From: Tahibacter sp042701255
Lineage (GTDB): Bacteria > Pseudomonadota > Gammaproteobacteria > Xanthomonadales > Rhodanobacteraceae
Assembly (NCBI RefSeq): GCF_042701255.1
Contig: NZ_CP170554.1
Span: forward strand, 3,782,001-3,846,000
Reading direction: 5' to 3'
Length of the DNA: 64,000 nt
Positions 49,019 through 57,501 of this stretch are shown here, one piece after another (the stretch's first letter is position 1; the number at the start of each line of letters is the position of its first letter). The notes under the pieces are model-generated. The model saw only the letters and a program-made list of their open reading frames with translations. It did not search any database and had not been told where the DNA came from. The translations under genes and the position numbers were made by a program.

Positions 49019-49465
49019 TCAGCACGGGGTCGGCGGCACTGACCGCGCGGCTTCCTGATCCAGCCGCACGCGCAGGCGCCGGCGCGTGTCGCGGTCGAGG
49101 TTGTCCGGCAACAGGCAAAGCGTGACCGCTTCGCCGGCTGCGGTGCGCAGGCGCAGCAGCAGGCTCAGGCCGAAGCCGCGCCAGCCCAGCAGGTGCGCAC
49201 CGACGGCGATCTGCGCGCCGTCGAGCAGGGTCCAGACGCCGTCCGCATTCCAGCCGGCGCGGCGCCAGCGCGGCCGGCGCAGACGCCCCAGGGTGCGCAG
49301 CAGGGTCGCAGCGACGACGAGGCCGACCGCGACGGCGATCCACGGCCAGTGGCGCAGGCCGCTGAGCCCTATCGCGAGCAGCGCCAGCAGCGCGACGCCG
49401 ACCAGCGCGCCGGCGAGCAGCCGCGAAGGCCGCAGCTCAAACGCGATCGCGGCCGCGGATTTCAT
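49019..49465 (-). CDS. ygfX: YgfX-like membrane protein
   Basis: 148 residues. Starts MKSAAAIAFELRPSRLLAGALVGVALLALLAIGLSGL and has two adjacent membrane helices then a soluble C-terminal part (WRRAGWNADGVWTLLDG). This layout and the position directly behind and overlapping sdhE (29 bp) match YgfX/CptA, the inner-membrane partner of SdhE proposed to affect FtsZ/MreB or flavinylation. Sequence identity in this family is low, so the name relies largely on context. Confidence 0.8.
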   Translation of the reverse strand: MKSAAAIAFELRPSRLLAGALVGVALLALLAIGLSGLRHWPWIAVAVGLVVAATLLRTLGRLRRPRWRRAGWNADGVWTLLDGAQIAVGAHLLGWRGFGLSLLLRLRTAAGEAVTLCLLPDNLDRDTRRRLRVRLDQEAARSVPPTPC

Positions 49466-49685
49466 CGACGATGGCCTGCCAGTCGGCGCGCGGCGCAGCG
49501 GCGCGGCCGACGAGCCAGTTCCACAGATCCGGATCCTGCGCGTCGAGCAGTTCGGCAAAAGCCGTCTGCACCGACGGCGCGGCCGCCGCATAGCGCGCAT
49601 CGAGCCACCAGCCGACCAGCGCGTCGAGCTCGCGCGTGCCGCGGCGGCAGCGCCAGCGCAGACGCGCGACGGTCGTGTCGTTCAT
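49437..49685 (-). CDS. sdhE: FAD assembly factor SdhE
   Basis: 82 residues, the standard size. Contains the diagnostic RGxxE motif (R15-G-T-R-E19 in RWRCRRGTREL) that contacts SdhA during covalent FAD attachment; also DPDLWNWLVGR near the C-terminus. Homologous to mitochondrial SDHAF2. Encoded 23 bp after sdhB. Confidence 0.95.
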   Translation of the reverse strand: MNDTTVARLRWRCRRGTRELDALVGWWLDARYAAAAPSVQTAFAELLDAQDPDLWNWLVGRAAAPRADWQAIVDEIRGRDRV

Positions 49686-49707
49686 GGGCAGCGCTGCGTC
49701 CGCGGCT

Positions 49708-50496
49708 TCACGCGCCCTGGCGCAGGACCATCAGCTTCTTGATCTCGGCGATGGCCTTGGCCGGATTCAGGCCCTTGGGGCAGGTCCGCGCGCAATTGAG
49801 GATGGTGTGGCAGCGATAGAGGCGGAACGGATCTTCCAGATCGTCCAGGCGCGCGCCGGTGTCCTCGTCGCGGCTGTCGATGATCCAGCGATACGCCTGC
49901 AGCAGAATGGCCGGGCCGAGGTAGCGGTCGCCGTTCCACCAGTAGCTCGGGCAGGACGTGGAGCAGCAGGCGCACAGGATGCACTCGTACAGACCGTCGA
50001 GCTTGGCGCGGTCTTCCTTGGACTGCAGCCGCTCGGCGTCCGGCGGCGGCGCGCTCTGCGTGCGGATCCACGGCTTGATCGAGGCGTACTGGGCGTAGAA
50101 ATGGGTCAGGTCCGGCACGAGGTCCTTGACCACGCTCATGGCCGGCAGCGGATACACCGGCACGTCCTTGCTCGTGCAGTCGGCAACGGCCTTCGTGCAG
50201 GCCAGCGTGTTGGTGCCGTCGATGTTCATCGCGCAGGAACCGCAGATGCCTTCGCGGCAGGAGCGGCGGAAGGTCAGGGTCGGATCGATCTCGTTCTTGA
50301 TCTTGATCAGCGCGTCCAGAACCATGGGACCGCAGGTCGCCATGTCGACGTCGTAGGTGTCCACGCGCGGGTTCTGGCCGTCGTCCGGATTCCAGCGGTA
50401 GATCTTGAACGTGCGCACCTTGCTCGCGCCGGCCGGAGCCGGGAAGTGCTTGCCCTTCTGCACCTGGGAATTCTTGGGCAGGGTGAACTCAGCCAT
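49708..50496 (-). CDS. sdhB: Succinate dehydrogenase iron-sulfur subunit
   Basis: 262 residues. All three cluster-binding sets are present: SCREGICGSC...LAC for 2Fe-2S, CILCACCSTSCPS for 4Fe-4S, and CHTILNCARTCPKGLNP for 3Fe-4S. Passes electrons from SdhA FAD to quinone at SdhCD in the inner membrane. The gap to the Mpo1-like gene is 116 bp. Confidence 0.98.
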   Translation of the reverse strand: MAEFTLPKNSQVQKGKHFPAPAGASKVRTFKIYRWNPDDGQNPRVDTYDVDMATCGPMVLDALIKIKNEIDPTLTFRRSCREGICGSCAMNIDGTNTLACTKAVADCTSKDVPVYPLPAMSVVKDLVPDLTHFYAQYASIKPWIRTQSAPPPDAERLQSKEDRAKLDGLYECILCACCSTSCPSYWWNGDRYLGPAILLQAYRWIIDSRDEDTGARLDDLEDPFRLYRCHTILNCARTCPKGLNPAKAIAEIKKLMVLRQGA

Positions 50497-50612
50497 GTTG
50501 CGGACTCCGGGAGGCGGCGGTCGCCTCGATTTCTGACGGCCAGGACGGATCGGACGTCGTCGCGACGGCCGCGGTCAGGGCGAGCGGGTGGAAACGATGC
50601 GGGCGCACGCGC

Positions 50613-50963
50613 TCAGCCATGGGCGAAGTTCCTTACCCACTGCCCGCTGAGCACGAAGCGCGGGAAGGTGATGAACTGTTCGACGAACACGCGGCCGAGG
50701 AAATCGCCCGCGCCGAGGAACGGCTCCGGCGCGGCGGCCTCGCGCTTGTGACCCAGGCCCTGCACGGCGAACGCGAGCGCCGCGAACAGCAGCGCGAACA
50801 GCGCGGCAAACCACAGGCCCGACACGAGAAAGCGCACGCAGGCCAGGATGCCGGCAATGAAGGCCGGCACGGCGACCAGATGCAGCAGCAGGTTGAGCCG
50901 GTCGCGGTGATTGCGTCCGTAGCCCTGCCACTGCCATGCGATCAGCCCGCCTTCGCGCGCCAT
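50613..50963 (-). CDS. Mpo1-like (DUF962) small membrane protein inside the sdh operon
   Basis: 116 residues with three hydrophobic segments. The pattern YGRNHRDRLNLLLHLVAVPAFIAG (H-x4-N-x3-H) and VQGLGHKREAAAPEPF (Q-x2-GH-x2-E) match the Mpo1/YGL010w (DUF962) family, whose yeast member is an iron-dependent dioxygenase of fatty-acid alpha-oxidation in the ER. Bacterial roles are unknown. It lies 10 bp after sdhA and before sdhB, interrupting the usual sdhAB junction, so it is co-expressed with complex II. Confidence 0.72.
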   Translation of the reverse strand: MAREGGLIAWQWQGYGRNHRDRLNLLLHLVAVPAFIAGILACVRFLVSGLWFAALFALLFAALAFAVQGLGHKREAAAPEPFLGAGDFLGRVFVEQFITFPRFVLSGQWVRNFAHG

Positions 50964-50973
50964 GCGGTCGTCC

Positions 50974-52761
50974 TCAGTACACGCGCGGCTTGGGCGGAAC
51001 CACGTCGACGTCCTTGGTCATCGTATACATATGCACCGGACGGTAATCGAACGCGACCTTGCCCTTGTCGTCGACGTTGACCAGCGTGTGCTTCTGCCAG
51101 TTCGCGTCGTCGCGATCGGGGAAATCCTCGCGCGCATGCGCGCCGCGGCTTTCCGGACGGTTCTCGGCCGAGTACATCGTCGCGACGGCCTGGCCGAGCA
51201 GGTTCTGCAGCTCCAGCGTCTCTATGAGATCGGAGTTCCAGATCAGCGAGCGGTCGCTGACGCGCACGTCGGCGAAGGAGTCGAAGGTCTTGCTGATCGC
51301 CGTGCAGCCGTCCTTGAGCGTGCTGCCGGTGCGGAACACCGCGGCGTCCTTCTGCATGACGCTCTGCATCTCGGCGCGGATCTTCGCCGTCGGCGAGCCG
51401 CCGTTGGCGTTGCGCAGGCGATCGAAATTGCCGAGCGCCGCGTCGCAGGCGCTGGCCGGCAGATCCTTGTGCGGCGCGCCCGGCGTGATGATCTCGGCGG
51501 CGCGGTTGGCGGCGGCGCGGCCGAACACGACGAGGTCGAGCAGCGAGTTGGAGCCCAGGCGGTTGGCGCCGTGCACCGACACGCAGGCCGCCTCGCCGAT
51601 CGCGAACAGGCCCGGCACGACGGCGTCCGGGTTGTCGCCGATCTTGCGCACGACTTCGCCGTGATAGTTGGTCGGGATGCCGCCCATGTTGTAGTGCACG
51701 GTCGGAATGACCGGGATCGGCTGCTTGGTCACGTCCACGCCGGCGAAGATGTGCGCGCTTTCGGCGATGCCCGGCAGCTTCTCGTTGATGACCTCGGGAC
51801 CGAGGTGCATCAGGTTCAGATGGATGTGGTCGGCGTTCGCGCCGACGCCGCGGCCTTCGCGGATCTCGATCGTCATCGCGCGCGAGACCACGTCGCGCGA
51901 GGCCAGGTCCTTGGCGTTGGGCGCATAGCGCTCCATGAAGCGCTCGCCCTTGGAGTTGGTCAGATAGCCGCCTTCGCCGCGCACGCCTTCGGTGATCAGG
52001 CAGCCGGCGCCGTAGATGCCGGTCGGATGGAACTGCACGAATTCCATGTCCTGCAGCGGCAGGCCCGCGCGCAGCACCATGCCGCCGCCGTCGCCGGTGC
52101 AGGTATGCGCCGAGGTGGCCGAGAAATAGGCGCGGCCGTAGCCGCCGGTCGCGAGCACGACCGCATGGGCGCGGAACAGATGCAGGGTGCCCTCGGCCAT
52201 GTCCAGCGCGATGACGCCGCGGCAGACGCCTTCGGAATCCATGATCAGGTCGAGCGCGAAATACTCGATGTAGAAGCGCGCGTCGTGCTTGAGCGACTGC
52301 TGGTACAGCGTGTGCAGGATCGCGTGGCCGGTGCGGTCGGCTGCGGCGCAGGTGCGCTGGGCCGTGCCCTTGCCGTAATGCGTGGTCATGCCGCCGAACG
52401 GACGCTGGTAGATCTTGCCTTCCTCGGTGCGCGAGAACGGCACGCCGTAGTGTTCCAGCTCGATGACGGCCGGAATCGCCTCGCGGCACATGTATTCGAT
52501 CGCATCCTGGTCGCCGAGCCAGTCGGAGCCCTTGATGGTGTCGTAGAAATGGAAGCGCCAGTCGTCCTCGCCCATGTTGGCCAGTGCGGCCGACATGCCG
52601 CCCTGCGCCGCGACGGTGTGCGAGCGCGTCGGGAAGACCTTGGTGATGCAGGCCGTGTTGAGGCCCTTGGCCGCCATGCCGAAGGTCGCACGCAGGCCCG
52701 CGCCGCCGGCGCCGACCACGACCACGTCGTACTTGTGTTGCTGGATCTTGTAGCTTTGCAT
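50974..52761 (-). CDS. sdhA: Succinate dehydrogenase flavoprotein subunit
   Basis: 595 residues from ATG 52761. Oxidises succinate to fumarate. FAD-binding VVVVGAGGAGLRA, the flavin-linking H48 in TRSHTVAAQGGM, and the catalytic arginine region HGANRLGSNSLLDLVVFGR are intact. The gene is 4 bp after sdhD. Confidence 0.98.
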   Translation of the reverse strand: MQSYKIQQHKYDVVVVGAGGAGLRATFGMAAKGLNTACITKVFPTRSHTVAAQGGMSAALANMGEDDWRFHFYDTIKGSDWLGDQDAIEYMCREAIPAVIELEHYGVPFSRTEEGKIYQRPFGGMTTHYGKGTAQRTCAAADRTGHAILHTLYQQSLKHDARFYIEYFALDLIMDSEGVCRGVIALDMAEGTLHLFRAHAVVLATGGYGRAYFSATSAHTCTGDGGGMVLRAGLPLQDMEFVQFHPTGIYGAGCLITEGVRGEGGYLTNSKGERFMERYAPNAKDLASRDVVSRAMTIEIREGRGVGANADHIHLNLMHLGPEVINEKLPGIAESAHIFAGVDVTKQPIPVIPTVHYNMGGIPTNYHGEVVRKIGDNPDAVVPGLFAIGEAACVSVHGANRLGSNSLLDLVVFGRAAANRAAEIITPGAPHKDLPASACDAALGNFDRLRNANGGSPTAKIRAEMQSVMQKDAAVFRTGSTLKDGCTAISKTFDSFADVRVSDRSLIWNSDLIETLELQNLLGQAVATMYSAENRPESRGAHAREDFPDRDDANWQKHTLVNVDDKGKVAFDYRPVHMYTMTKDVDVVPPKPRVY

Positions 52762-52765
52762 GGGC

Positions 52766-53155
52766 TCAGCTTCCGAGGGCGATGCGAACGACGGCGAGGA
52801 CGCAGGCCAGCGCACCGAGCACGCAGAGGAATTTGACGGCGAGCTGGGAGACGATCTCCAGGCCCGGCGTATGGACGTAGTCTTCGATGACCACCTGCAG
52901 ACCGAGCTGCGCGTGCCAGAACACGCTGAGCACGAAGGCGATCAGCAGCACGGCGTTGAACGGCCGCGCGACCAGCGCATGCGCGCCGGCATAGTCGAGA
53001 TGGATCAGGCTCAGCGCGAACCAGACGAACCACAGCGCGAGCGGCACGAGCGCGACCGCGGTGATGCGCTGTACGGTGAAATGATGCGTGCCGCTGCGGG
53101 CGGCGCCGAGGCCGCGGACGTTCTTGAGCGGAGTGCGCAGACGATTGTCGTTCAT
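52766..53155 (-). CDS. sdhD: Succinate dehydrogenase membrane anchor subunit SdhD
   Basis: 129 residues, three membrane helices. The H-x10-D-Y signature is seen in FWHAQLGLQVVIEDYVHTPG, which supplies the haem ligand and quinone-site residues. Start ATG 53155 overlaps the sdhC stop (53152-53154). Confidence 0.93.
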   Translation of the reverse strand: MNDNRLRTPLKNVRGLGAARSGTHHFTVQRITAVALVPLALWFVWFALSLIHLDYAGAHALVARPFNAVLLIAFVLSVFWHAQLGLQVVIEDYVHTPGLEIVSQLAVKFLCVLGALACVLAVVRIALGS

Positions 53156-53556
53156 GCGCCACCCCGCTGCATCAGCACGCAGGTCCAGACCAGCGCGGTC
53201 AGCACGACGGAACCGATCACGGCGACCCAGCCGGTCATGACGAAGGTCTTGATGCGGAAGCCGGCGCCGGTGTCTTCGAGCAGATGGCGCAGGCCGTTCA
53301 ACAGATGGAAGGCCAGCGACCAGGTCCAGCCCAGCAGCAGCAGCTGGCCCAGGGTCGAGGCCGTGCACTGCTGCACTTTCGCGTAGGCGTCGGGACCGGC
53401 GGCCAGACTGGCCAGCAGGCATATCAGCAGCACGGTGCCGGCGGCGAGGGCGATGCCTGCAGCACGGTGCAGGATCGAGGACACCATCTGGATCTGCCAA
53501 CGGTAGATCTGGAGGTGCGGTGACTTGGGTCTTGCCGCTTGAGGCATGGTCGCCAT
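53152..53556 (-). CDS. sdhC: Succinate dehydrogenase cytochrome b556 subunit SdhC
   Basis: 134 residues, three membrane helices. Family marks: RPKSPHLQIYRWQIQMVSSILHRAAG at the N-terminus and the haem-ligand region LAFHLLNGLRHLLED. Binds haem b and ubiquinone with SdhD. Confidence 0.95.
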   Translation of the reverse strand: MATMPQAARPKSPHLQIYRWQIQMVSSILHRAAGIALAAGTVLLICLLASLAAGPDAYAKVQQCTASTLGQLLLLGWTWSLAFHLLNGLRHLLEDTGAGFRIKTFVMTGWVAVIGSVVLTALVWTCVLMQRGGA

Positions 53557-53636
53557 CCTTTACGCCAACCGGGGTTCCGATCCGGCGTTGCCGCGATCCT
53601 TGCCACGCGAGGCGACTTCAAGCCGCCGGCGCGCGC

Positions 53637-53807
53637 TCAGAAATCGATGCAACGGCCATTCTTCTCCCAGTCGCCGTAGCGGGTCGGCTCCGGCCCCTGG
53701 CGGCCGCCGATTTCGCGCGGACGCACGCTGGCGTCCGTCGGTGCCGGGGCACTGGGCTCGGGCACGACGCGTTCGGACGGAACTGGCTGGGAAGTGGATT
53801 CGGGCAT
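53637..53807 (-). CDS. SDHAF4-like (DUF1674) succinate dehydrogenase assembly factor
   Basis: 56 residues. The C-terminal half EIGGRQGPEPTRYGDWEKNG is the DUF1674/SDHAF4 signature; the N-terminus is a Pro/Ser-rich tail. In mitochondria SDHAF4 binds free flavinylated SdhA and guards it until it meets SdhB. First gene of the operon, 80 bp upstream of sdhC on the same strand, which fits a role in complex II assembly in this bacterium. Confidence 0.9.
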   Translation of the reverse strand: MPESTSQPVPSERVVPEPSAPAPTDASVRPREIGGRQGPEPTRYGDWEKNGRCIDF

Positions 53808-53826
53808 AGGTCTTGAAGCGGCGCGA

Positions 53827-53855
53827 AGGTTAACGCCGTGCGAAACGCCTGACAA
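53827..53855 (-). promoter_or_regulatory. Candidate promoter of the SDHAF4-sdh operon
   Basis: On the minus strand TTGTCA (53855-53850) and TAACCT (53832-53827) are 17 bp apart. Transcription would begin near 53820, 13 bp before the SDHAF4 start. No other promoter-like pair is as close. Confidence 0.4.
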
Positions 53856-54245
53856 CCCTGGCGCGCCGCAGCATTGCCGTGCACGCCAGGCATTCCGATG
53901 CAACGACCTCGACCTGCACACACGATCGCGCTGCATGACGTCGGCATCGTATGCGTCACGCAGGTGCCCTCGCTGCGCGTCGGACGGGCGGGTCTGCGCC
54001 GTCGTTTCCGCCGATACCTATCGGCTGCGGGGATCGCCGCACGATTTCCCGGCACCCTGCAGATGCTGCGCCGGTGTCGCCGTGAATCCCGGCAGTCGCG
54101 CCCCCGACCGCCGCCGCGAACAGACCGGCATCACGACCAAGGTCGTAATCCGAGTCGCCGCGCCGATGAAGCGATGTACCGATTTCCGCGCCGGCCGCGA
54201 CGATTTTGCGATACTCGCGCTCTCGCGTGTTTTCTGGAATGCCGC
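53856..54245. other. Gap between divergent SDHAF4/sdh operon and ygfZ
   Basis: About 390 bp without a convincing gene. It should contain regulatory sites for both directions. A frame open toward ygfZ from 53874 gives an Arg-rich N-terminal extension that does not resemble YgfZ and is not used. No repeats noticed. Confidence 0.4.
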
Positions 54246-55082
54246 GTGACGTCTTCCGCTCCGACCGAACTCATCGAACTGACCGGCCCCGACGCGGCCG
54301 CGTTCGCCCAGGCCCAGTTCTGCAACGATGTCGCCGCGCTGACGCCGGGCGCCAGCCAGCTCAACGCCTGGCTCAATCCGCAGGGCCGCGTACGCCGGTT
54401 GTTCCATCTGCTGCGCACCGACGAGGATCGCTATCTCCTGTTGCTGCGCGGCGGCGATGCAGCCTCGCTGCTGCCGACCCTGCGCATGTTCGTGCTGCGG
54501 CTCAAGGCCAAACTGCAAGTCCTGTCCGGCTGGAACTGGGCCGAAGTCGCCGCGGATGCCGCTCCACCGTCCGGCGCCTGGCCCATTGCCCTGCCCGACG
54601 GCCGCCGGCTGCTGCTGCGCGAAGGCGCGGCCGTCGACGGCCTGCCGTTCGAAGAGACCCTGACGCGCGACATCGACGCCGGCCTGCCCTGGCTGCCGGC
54701 ACCGGCGCTTGAGCAGTTGCTGCCGTCGTGGATGGAGTTCGCCCGGCTCGGCGCGCTGAGCCACCACAAGGGCTGCTATCCGGGCCAGGAGATCGTCGCG
54801 CGCCTGCATTTCCGCGGCGGCGGCGACAAGCGCGTGCCGGTGCGTCTGGCTGCTGCCGAGCATGCTGCACTGCACGAGGTCAGCGCGCTGCGCGACGCCG
54901 CCGGCGGCGAAGCCGGCCTGCTCCTGCAACAGGTGAAAATGCCTGACGGCAGCGGTCTAGCGCTCGCCGTGGTGCGGCGCGATCTCGCCGCCGCCGGCAG
55001 CGTGCTGCACGGCGGCGAAAGTCTGCTGACGGTGCTGCCGACGACCTGGAACAGCGGCGCCGACACCGCGGAAACCGCGTGA
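54246..55082 (+). CDS. ygfZ: Folate-binding protein YgfZ
   Basis: 278 residues from GTG 54246. Tetrahydrofolate-dependent helper in maintenance of iron-sulfur enzymes such as MiaB and complex II. The signature HKGCYPGQEIVAR with Cys177 is present, and NAWLNPQGRVRRLF, ELTGPDAAAFAQAQ fit the GcvT-like fold. It is divergent from the sdh operon, a sensible neighbour for an Fe-S protein factor. Confidence 0.92.
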   Translation: MTSSAPTELIELTGPDAAAFAQAQFCNDVAALTPGASQLNAWLNPQGRVRRLFHLLRTDEDRYLLLLRGGDAASLLPTLRMFVLRLKAKLQVLSGWNWAEVAADAAPPSGAWPIALPDGRRLLLREGAAVDGLPFEETLTRDIDAGLPWLPAPALEQLLPSWMEFARLGALSHHKGCYPGQEIVARLHFRGGGDKRVPVRLAAAEHAALHEVSALRDAAGGEAGLLLQQVKMPDGSGLALAVVRRDLAAAGSVLHGGESLLTVLPTTWNSGADTAETA

Positions 55083-55148
55083 AATCCCCGAGCGAAACTC
55101 GCCTATACTCGGGCTGATTCCGCAGTCGGGCTCTCAGGGGAGATGCGC

Positions 55149-55967
55149 ATGTCCGAACGTCGGCAAGGTCACTGGAAACGTCTGCTGCAAGGCGCGCTCT
55201 GCGCCGCCGGCCTGGCCGCCGCGCCGGCCTGGGCCGACTACAGCTTCGTCGTCGAGCCCATCTACAGCCCGCAGAAGGCCGCCGAGGTCTACAAGCCGCT
55301 GATCGACTACCTCGCCAAGGCCAGCGGCGAGAAGTTCACCCTGGTCACGCCGAAGAACTACCACTTCTACTGGCGCGATCTGCGCGGCAACGAGAAGTTC
55401 GATTTTGCGTTCGACGAAGCCCATCTGGCCGACTACCGCATCGCCCGCTTCCAGTTCGTGCCGCTGGTACGCACGGCCGAGCGCCAGAGCTACACCCTGG
55501 TCACCAACACCGATCTGGAAGGCAAAGGCCTCGACGCGCTGGTCGGCCGCAAGATCGTCTGCATGGGCGCGCCGAGCCTGGGCTACGCCCTGCTGCTGGG
55601 CTTCTACCCGAATCCGATCCAGCAGCCCGACATCGAGTCCTCCGCCGCCTCCTGGCGCGACGCGGTCGAGGCGGTCTTCGCCGGCGAAGCCGAGGCCGCG
55701 ATGATCCCGACCTGGCTCAAGGACCAGTACCCGAACCTCAGCCCGGTCAAGACCTCGGTCGAATTCGCCGGCGCCGCCGTGCTGGCCGCCCCCAGCGTTC
55801 CGGAAGCCGTGCGCAGCAAGGTCGCCGAAGCCCTGCTCAAGCTCGACCAGGACCCGGCCCTGTCCAACCTGCTGCTCGAGCTCGGCATCAGCAAGTTCGT
55901 GCCGGCCAAGGCCGACGAGTACAAGGGCACCGAGTCCATGCTCAAGGGCTTCTACGGTTACCAGTAG
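55149..55967 (+). CDS. PhnD-like periplasmic substrate-binding protein
   Basis: 272 residues. The AGGGGAG ribosome-binding site sits six bases before ATG 55149, making it preferable to the ATG at 55143. Signal peptide LLQGALCAAGLAAAPAWA. The mature part shows the type II periplasmic-binding fold of PhnD/SsuA/transferrin-like proteins: VEPIYSPQKAAEVYKPLIDYLAKASGEKFTLVTPKNYHFYW and FDFAFDEAHLADYRI. No ABC permease or ATPase genes are adjacent, so it may be an orphan receptor or sensor rather than a phosphonate importer. Confidence 0.82.
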   Translation: MSERRQGHWKRLLQGALCAAGLAAAPAWADYSFVVEPIYSPQKAAEVYKPLIDYLAKASGEKFTLVTPKNYHFYWRDLRGNEKFDFAFDEAHLADYRIARFQFVPLVRTAERQSYTLVTNTDLEGKGLDALVGRKIVCMGAPSLGYALLLGFYPNPIQQPDIESSAASWRDAVEAVFAGEAEAAMIPTWLKDQYPNLSPVKTSVEFAGAAVLAAPSVPEAVRSKVAEALLKLDQDPALSNLLLELGISKFVPAKADEYKGTESMLKGFYGYQ

Positions 55968-56104
55968 CCGCCGCCGCGGGTCGGCCGCCGACGGATCGCA
56001 AAATTTTTCCACGAAGATAAAAAGCCGAAAAGTTTACCGAGCTCGGCAGCAAAACGGTGACTGAATCAGGATGTTAGCTCGGCGTTAACGCCGGGCCGGT
56101 GGGT

Positions 56105-56133
56105 TTGACAGCACCGCTTTTGCCCCTTAAGGT
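56105..56133 (+). promoter_or_regulatory. Strong sigma70-type promoter with overlapping dyad
   Basis: Consensus TTGACA (56105-56110), 17-bp spacer, TAAGGT (56128-56133). The -10 overlaps an inverted repeat TAAGGTG-CGCTC-CACCTTA (56128-56146). Transcription should begin near 56140, giving a leader of about 340 nt before the hydrolase gene. Confidence 0.6.
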
Positions 56134-56139
56134 GCGCTC

Positions 56140-56483
56140 CACCTTATCCAGCGGGTCGCCATTCCCGCACCCCGAAACGGGCCAAGAGGCCCGACAACCA
56201 GATCCCGCGAACCGTAAGTCTTCGGATCGCGCGATTGCTGACGGCCGGAGTTCCATGCTTTGCGGCCGTCTCTGGTTCAGGTGCTTTCGCCCGGAGGGCG
56301 AGAGCTGAATCAACCGGTCGTCAGCCTGCGCGGGCCCCCTGGTGGCCCAGGACATGCGCTCCGGCACGACCACGCCGCAAACCCCAGAAAGCTGCGGCGC
56401 AACCGACATTCCGGAACCCCCAAACGCCAGCGTCGCTGTTCGACCTGTCGCGCGCTAAGGACCGTGTGCACGGAGGTATGAGC
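56140..56483 (+). ncRNA. Long structured leader RNA or small RNA upstream of the hydrolase gene
   Basis: About 340 nt between the promoter and the SleB-like ATG, with no credible gene. Clear stems: CGGGCC-AAGA-GGCCCG (56178-56193); GACGGCCG...CGGCCGTC (56240-56247 with 56263-56270); a longer hairpin around TTTCGCCC-GGAG-GGGCGAGA flanked by GGTTCAG/CTGAATC (56274-56311); and a small CCGTG-TG-CACGG stem just before the GGAGG ribosome-binding site. It does not match tmRNA, RNase P, TPP, cobalamin or glycine motifs by eye. Could be an attenuator, riboswitch or independent RNA. Confidence 0.4.
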
Positions 56484-56921
56484 ATGAAGCTGGGCCTGTT
56501 GCTGTGGATGACTTCGGTCATGCCGCAACCCATTGCCGACCAGACCTGTCTGGCGGCCACCGTTTATCTCGAGGCGCGCGGCGAGTCCGTGCGCGGCCAG
56601 ATGGCCGTCGCCGAGGTCGGTCTGCACCGTCTCGACCAGGGCCGCTGGGGCAAGAACCTCTGCGAAGTGCTCAAGGCACCGAGGCAGTTCGCCTTGTCCA
56701 TTACGAGCAAAAATTACGAAATCGACAATATGGAAGCCTGGACAAAGGCCTGGTCGGTGGCGAGCAGCGCACGCAACGTCTGGCTGCTGCCGGAAAACCT
56801 GCGCATGCGCGTCGTGCCGGGCGCCAGCCATTTCGTCGCGAGCTATGCCGAGCCGCAGAGCTGGGCACTGGGCCGTCCGGTCGCCGTGATCGGTCCGCAC
56901 CGTTTCTATTCGCTGAACTAG
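56484..56921 (+). CDS. SleB/CwlJ-type cell wall hydrolase
   Basis: 145 residues from ATG 56484, six bases behind GGAGGT (an ATG at 56478 touches the ribosome-binding site and is less likely). Hydrolase_2 family: CLAATVYLEARGESVRGQMAVAEVGLHR with the catalytic-type Glu, then LCEVLKAPRQFAL and GASHFVA. Related domains cleave peptidoglycan glycan strands. The first 18 residues are hydrophobic (MKLGLLLWMTSVMPQPIA) and may act as an export signal. Single gene behind a long leader. Confidence 0.85.
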   Translation: MKLGLLLWMTSVMPQPIADQTCLAATVYLEARGESVRGQMAVAEVGLHRLDQGRWGKNLCEVLKAPRQFALSITSKNYEIDNMEAWTKAWSVASSARNVWLLPENLRMRVVPGASHFVASYAEPQSWALGRPVAVIGPHRFYSLN

Positions 56922-57117
56922 CGAATCTTCCGCGCTGCGGCGATCGCCGCAGCCGCATCTTTCGCCGCGGCGCGACCTGCACCGCGGCCATCCGGAACAC
57001 CCTCGCTGAAACACCGGACCACGCCGCCGCGTGGTGCCGTCGGCGCGCGCTCGACAAGCGCCGCCGTCTGCGCCTAGGCTGCGGCCGCGCACACCGCGCG
57101 CAGGAGCGAGGCTTCCC

Positions 57118-57501
57118 ATGAAACGAGTGACCGGCATCGGCGGCATCTTCATCAAGGCGCGCGATCCTGCGGCGCTGCGCGAGTGGTATCGCCGGCATCT
57201 GGGACTGGACGTCACCGAGTGGGGCGGCGTCGTGTTCCGCTGGAACGAAGACAATCCGCAAGGCGAAGGCACGACGATCTGGAGCCTGTTCGCCGACGAC
57301 ACGAAGTACTTCGCGCCGAGCACTGCACCGTTCATGGTCAACTACCGCGTCGCGGATCTGGACGCGCTGCTCGCGGCGCTGCGCGCCGAGGGCTGCGCCG
57401 TCGACGACAAGGTCGACGATTCCGAGTACGGCAAGTTCGGCTGGGTCGTCGATCCGGAAGGCAACAAGATCGAGCTCTGGCAGCCGCCGCCGGGCCGCTG
57501 A
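57118..57501 (+). CDS. VOC (glyoxalase/bleomycin-resistance) family protein
   Basis: 127 residues, a single VOC module with paired beta-alpha-beta-beta-beta units: IGGIFIKARDPAALREWYRRHLGLDV and VNYRVADLDALLAALRAEGCAV, closing VVDPEGNKIELWQP, which carries the usual metal-ligand Glu. Metal-dependent small-molecule enzyme of unknown substrate. GAGG lies upstream of ATG 57118. Confidence 0.9.
   Translation: MKRVTGIGGIFIKARDPAALREWYRRHLGLDVTEWGGVVFRWNEDNPQGEGTTIWSLFADDTKYFAPSTAPFMVNYRVADLDALLAALRAEGCAVDDKVDDSEYGKFGWVVDPEGNKIELWQPPPGR

Noticed and set aside
55143..55148. ATG 55143 as start of the PhnD-like protein
   Set aside because: It abuts the AGGGGAG ribosome-binding site; ATG 55149 has normal spacing.
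56140..56483. tmRNA, RNase P RNA, 6S RNA or a standard riboswitch
   Set aside because: Core motifs of tmRNA, RNase P, TPP, cobalamin and glycine RNAs are not found; a 6S-like single long hairpin with a central bubble is not evident. Kept only as an unnamed structured leader.
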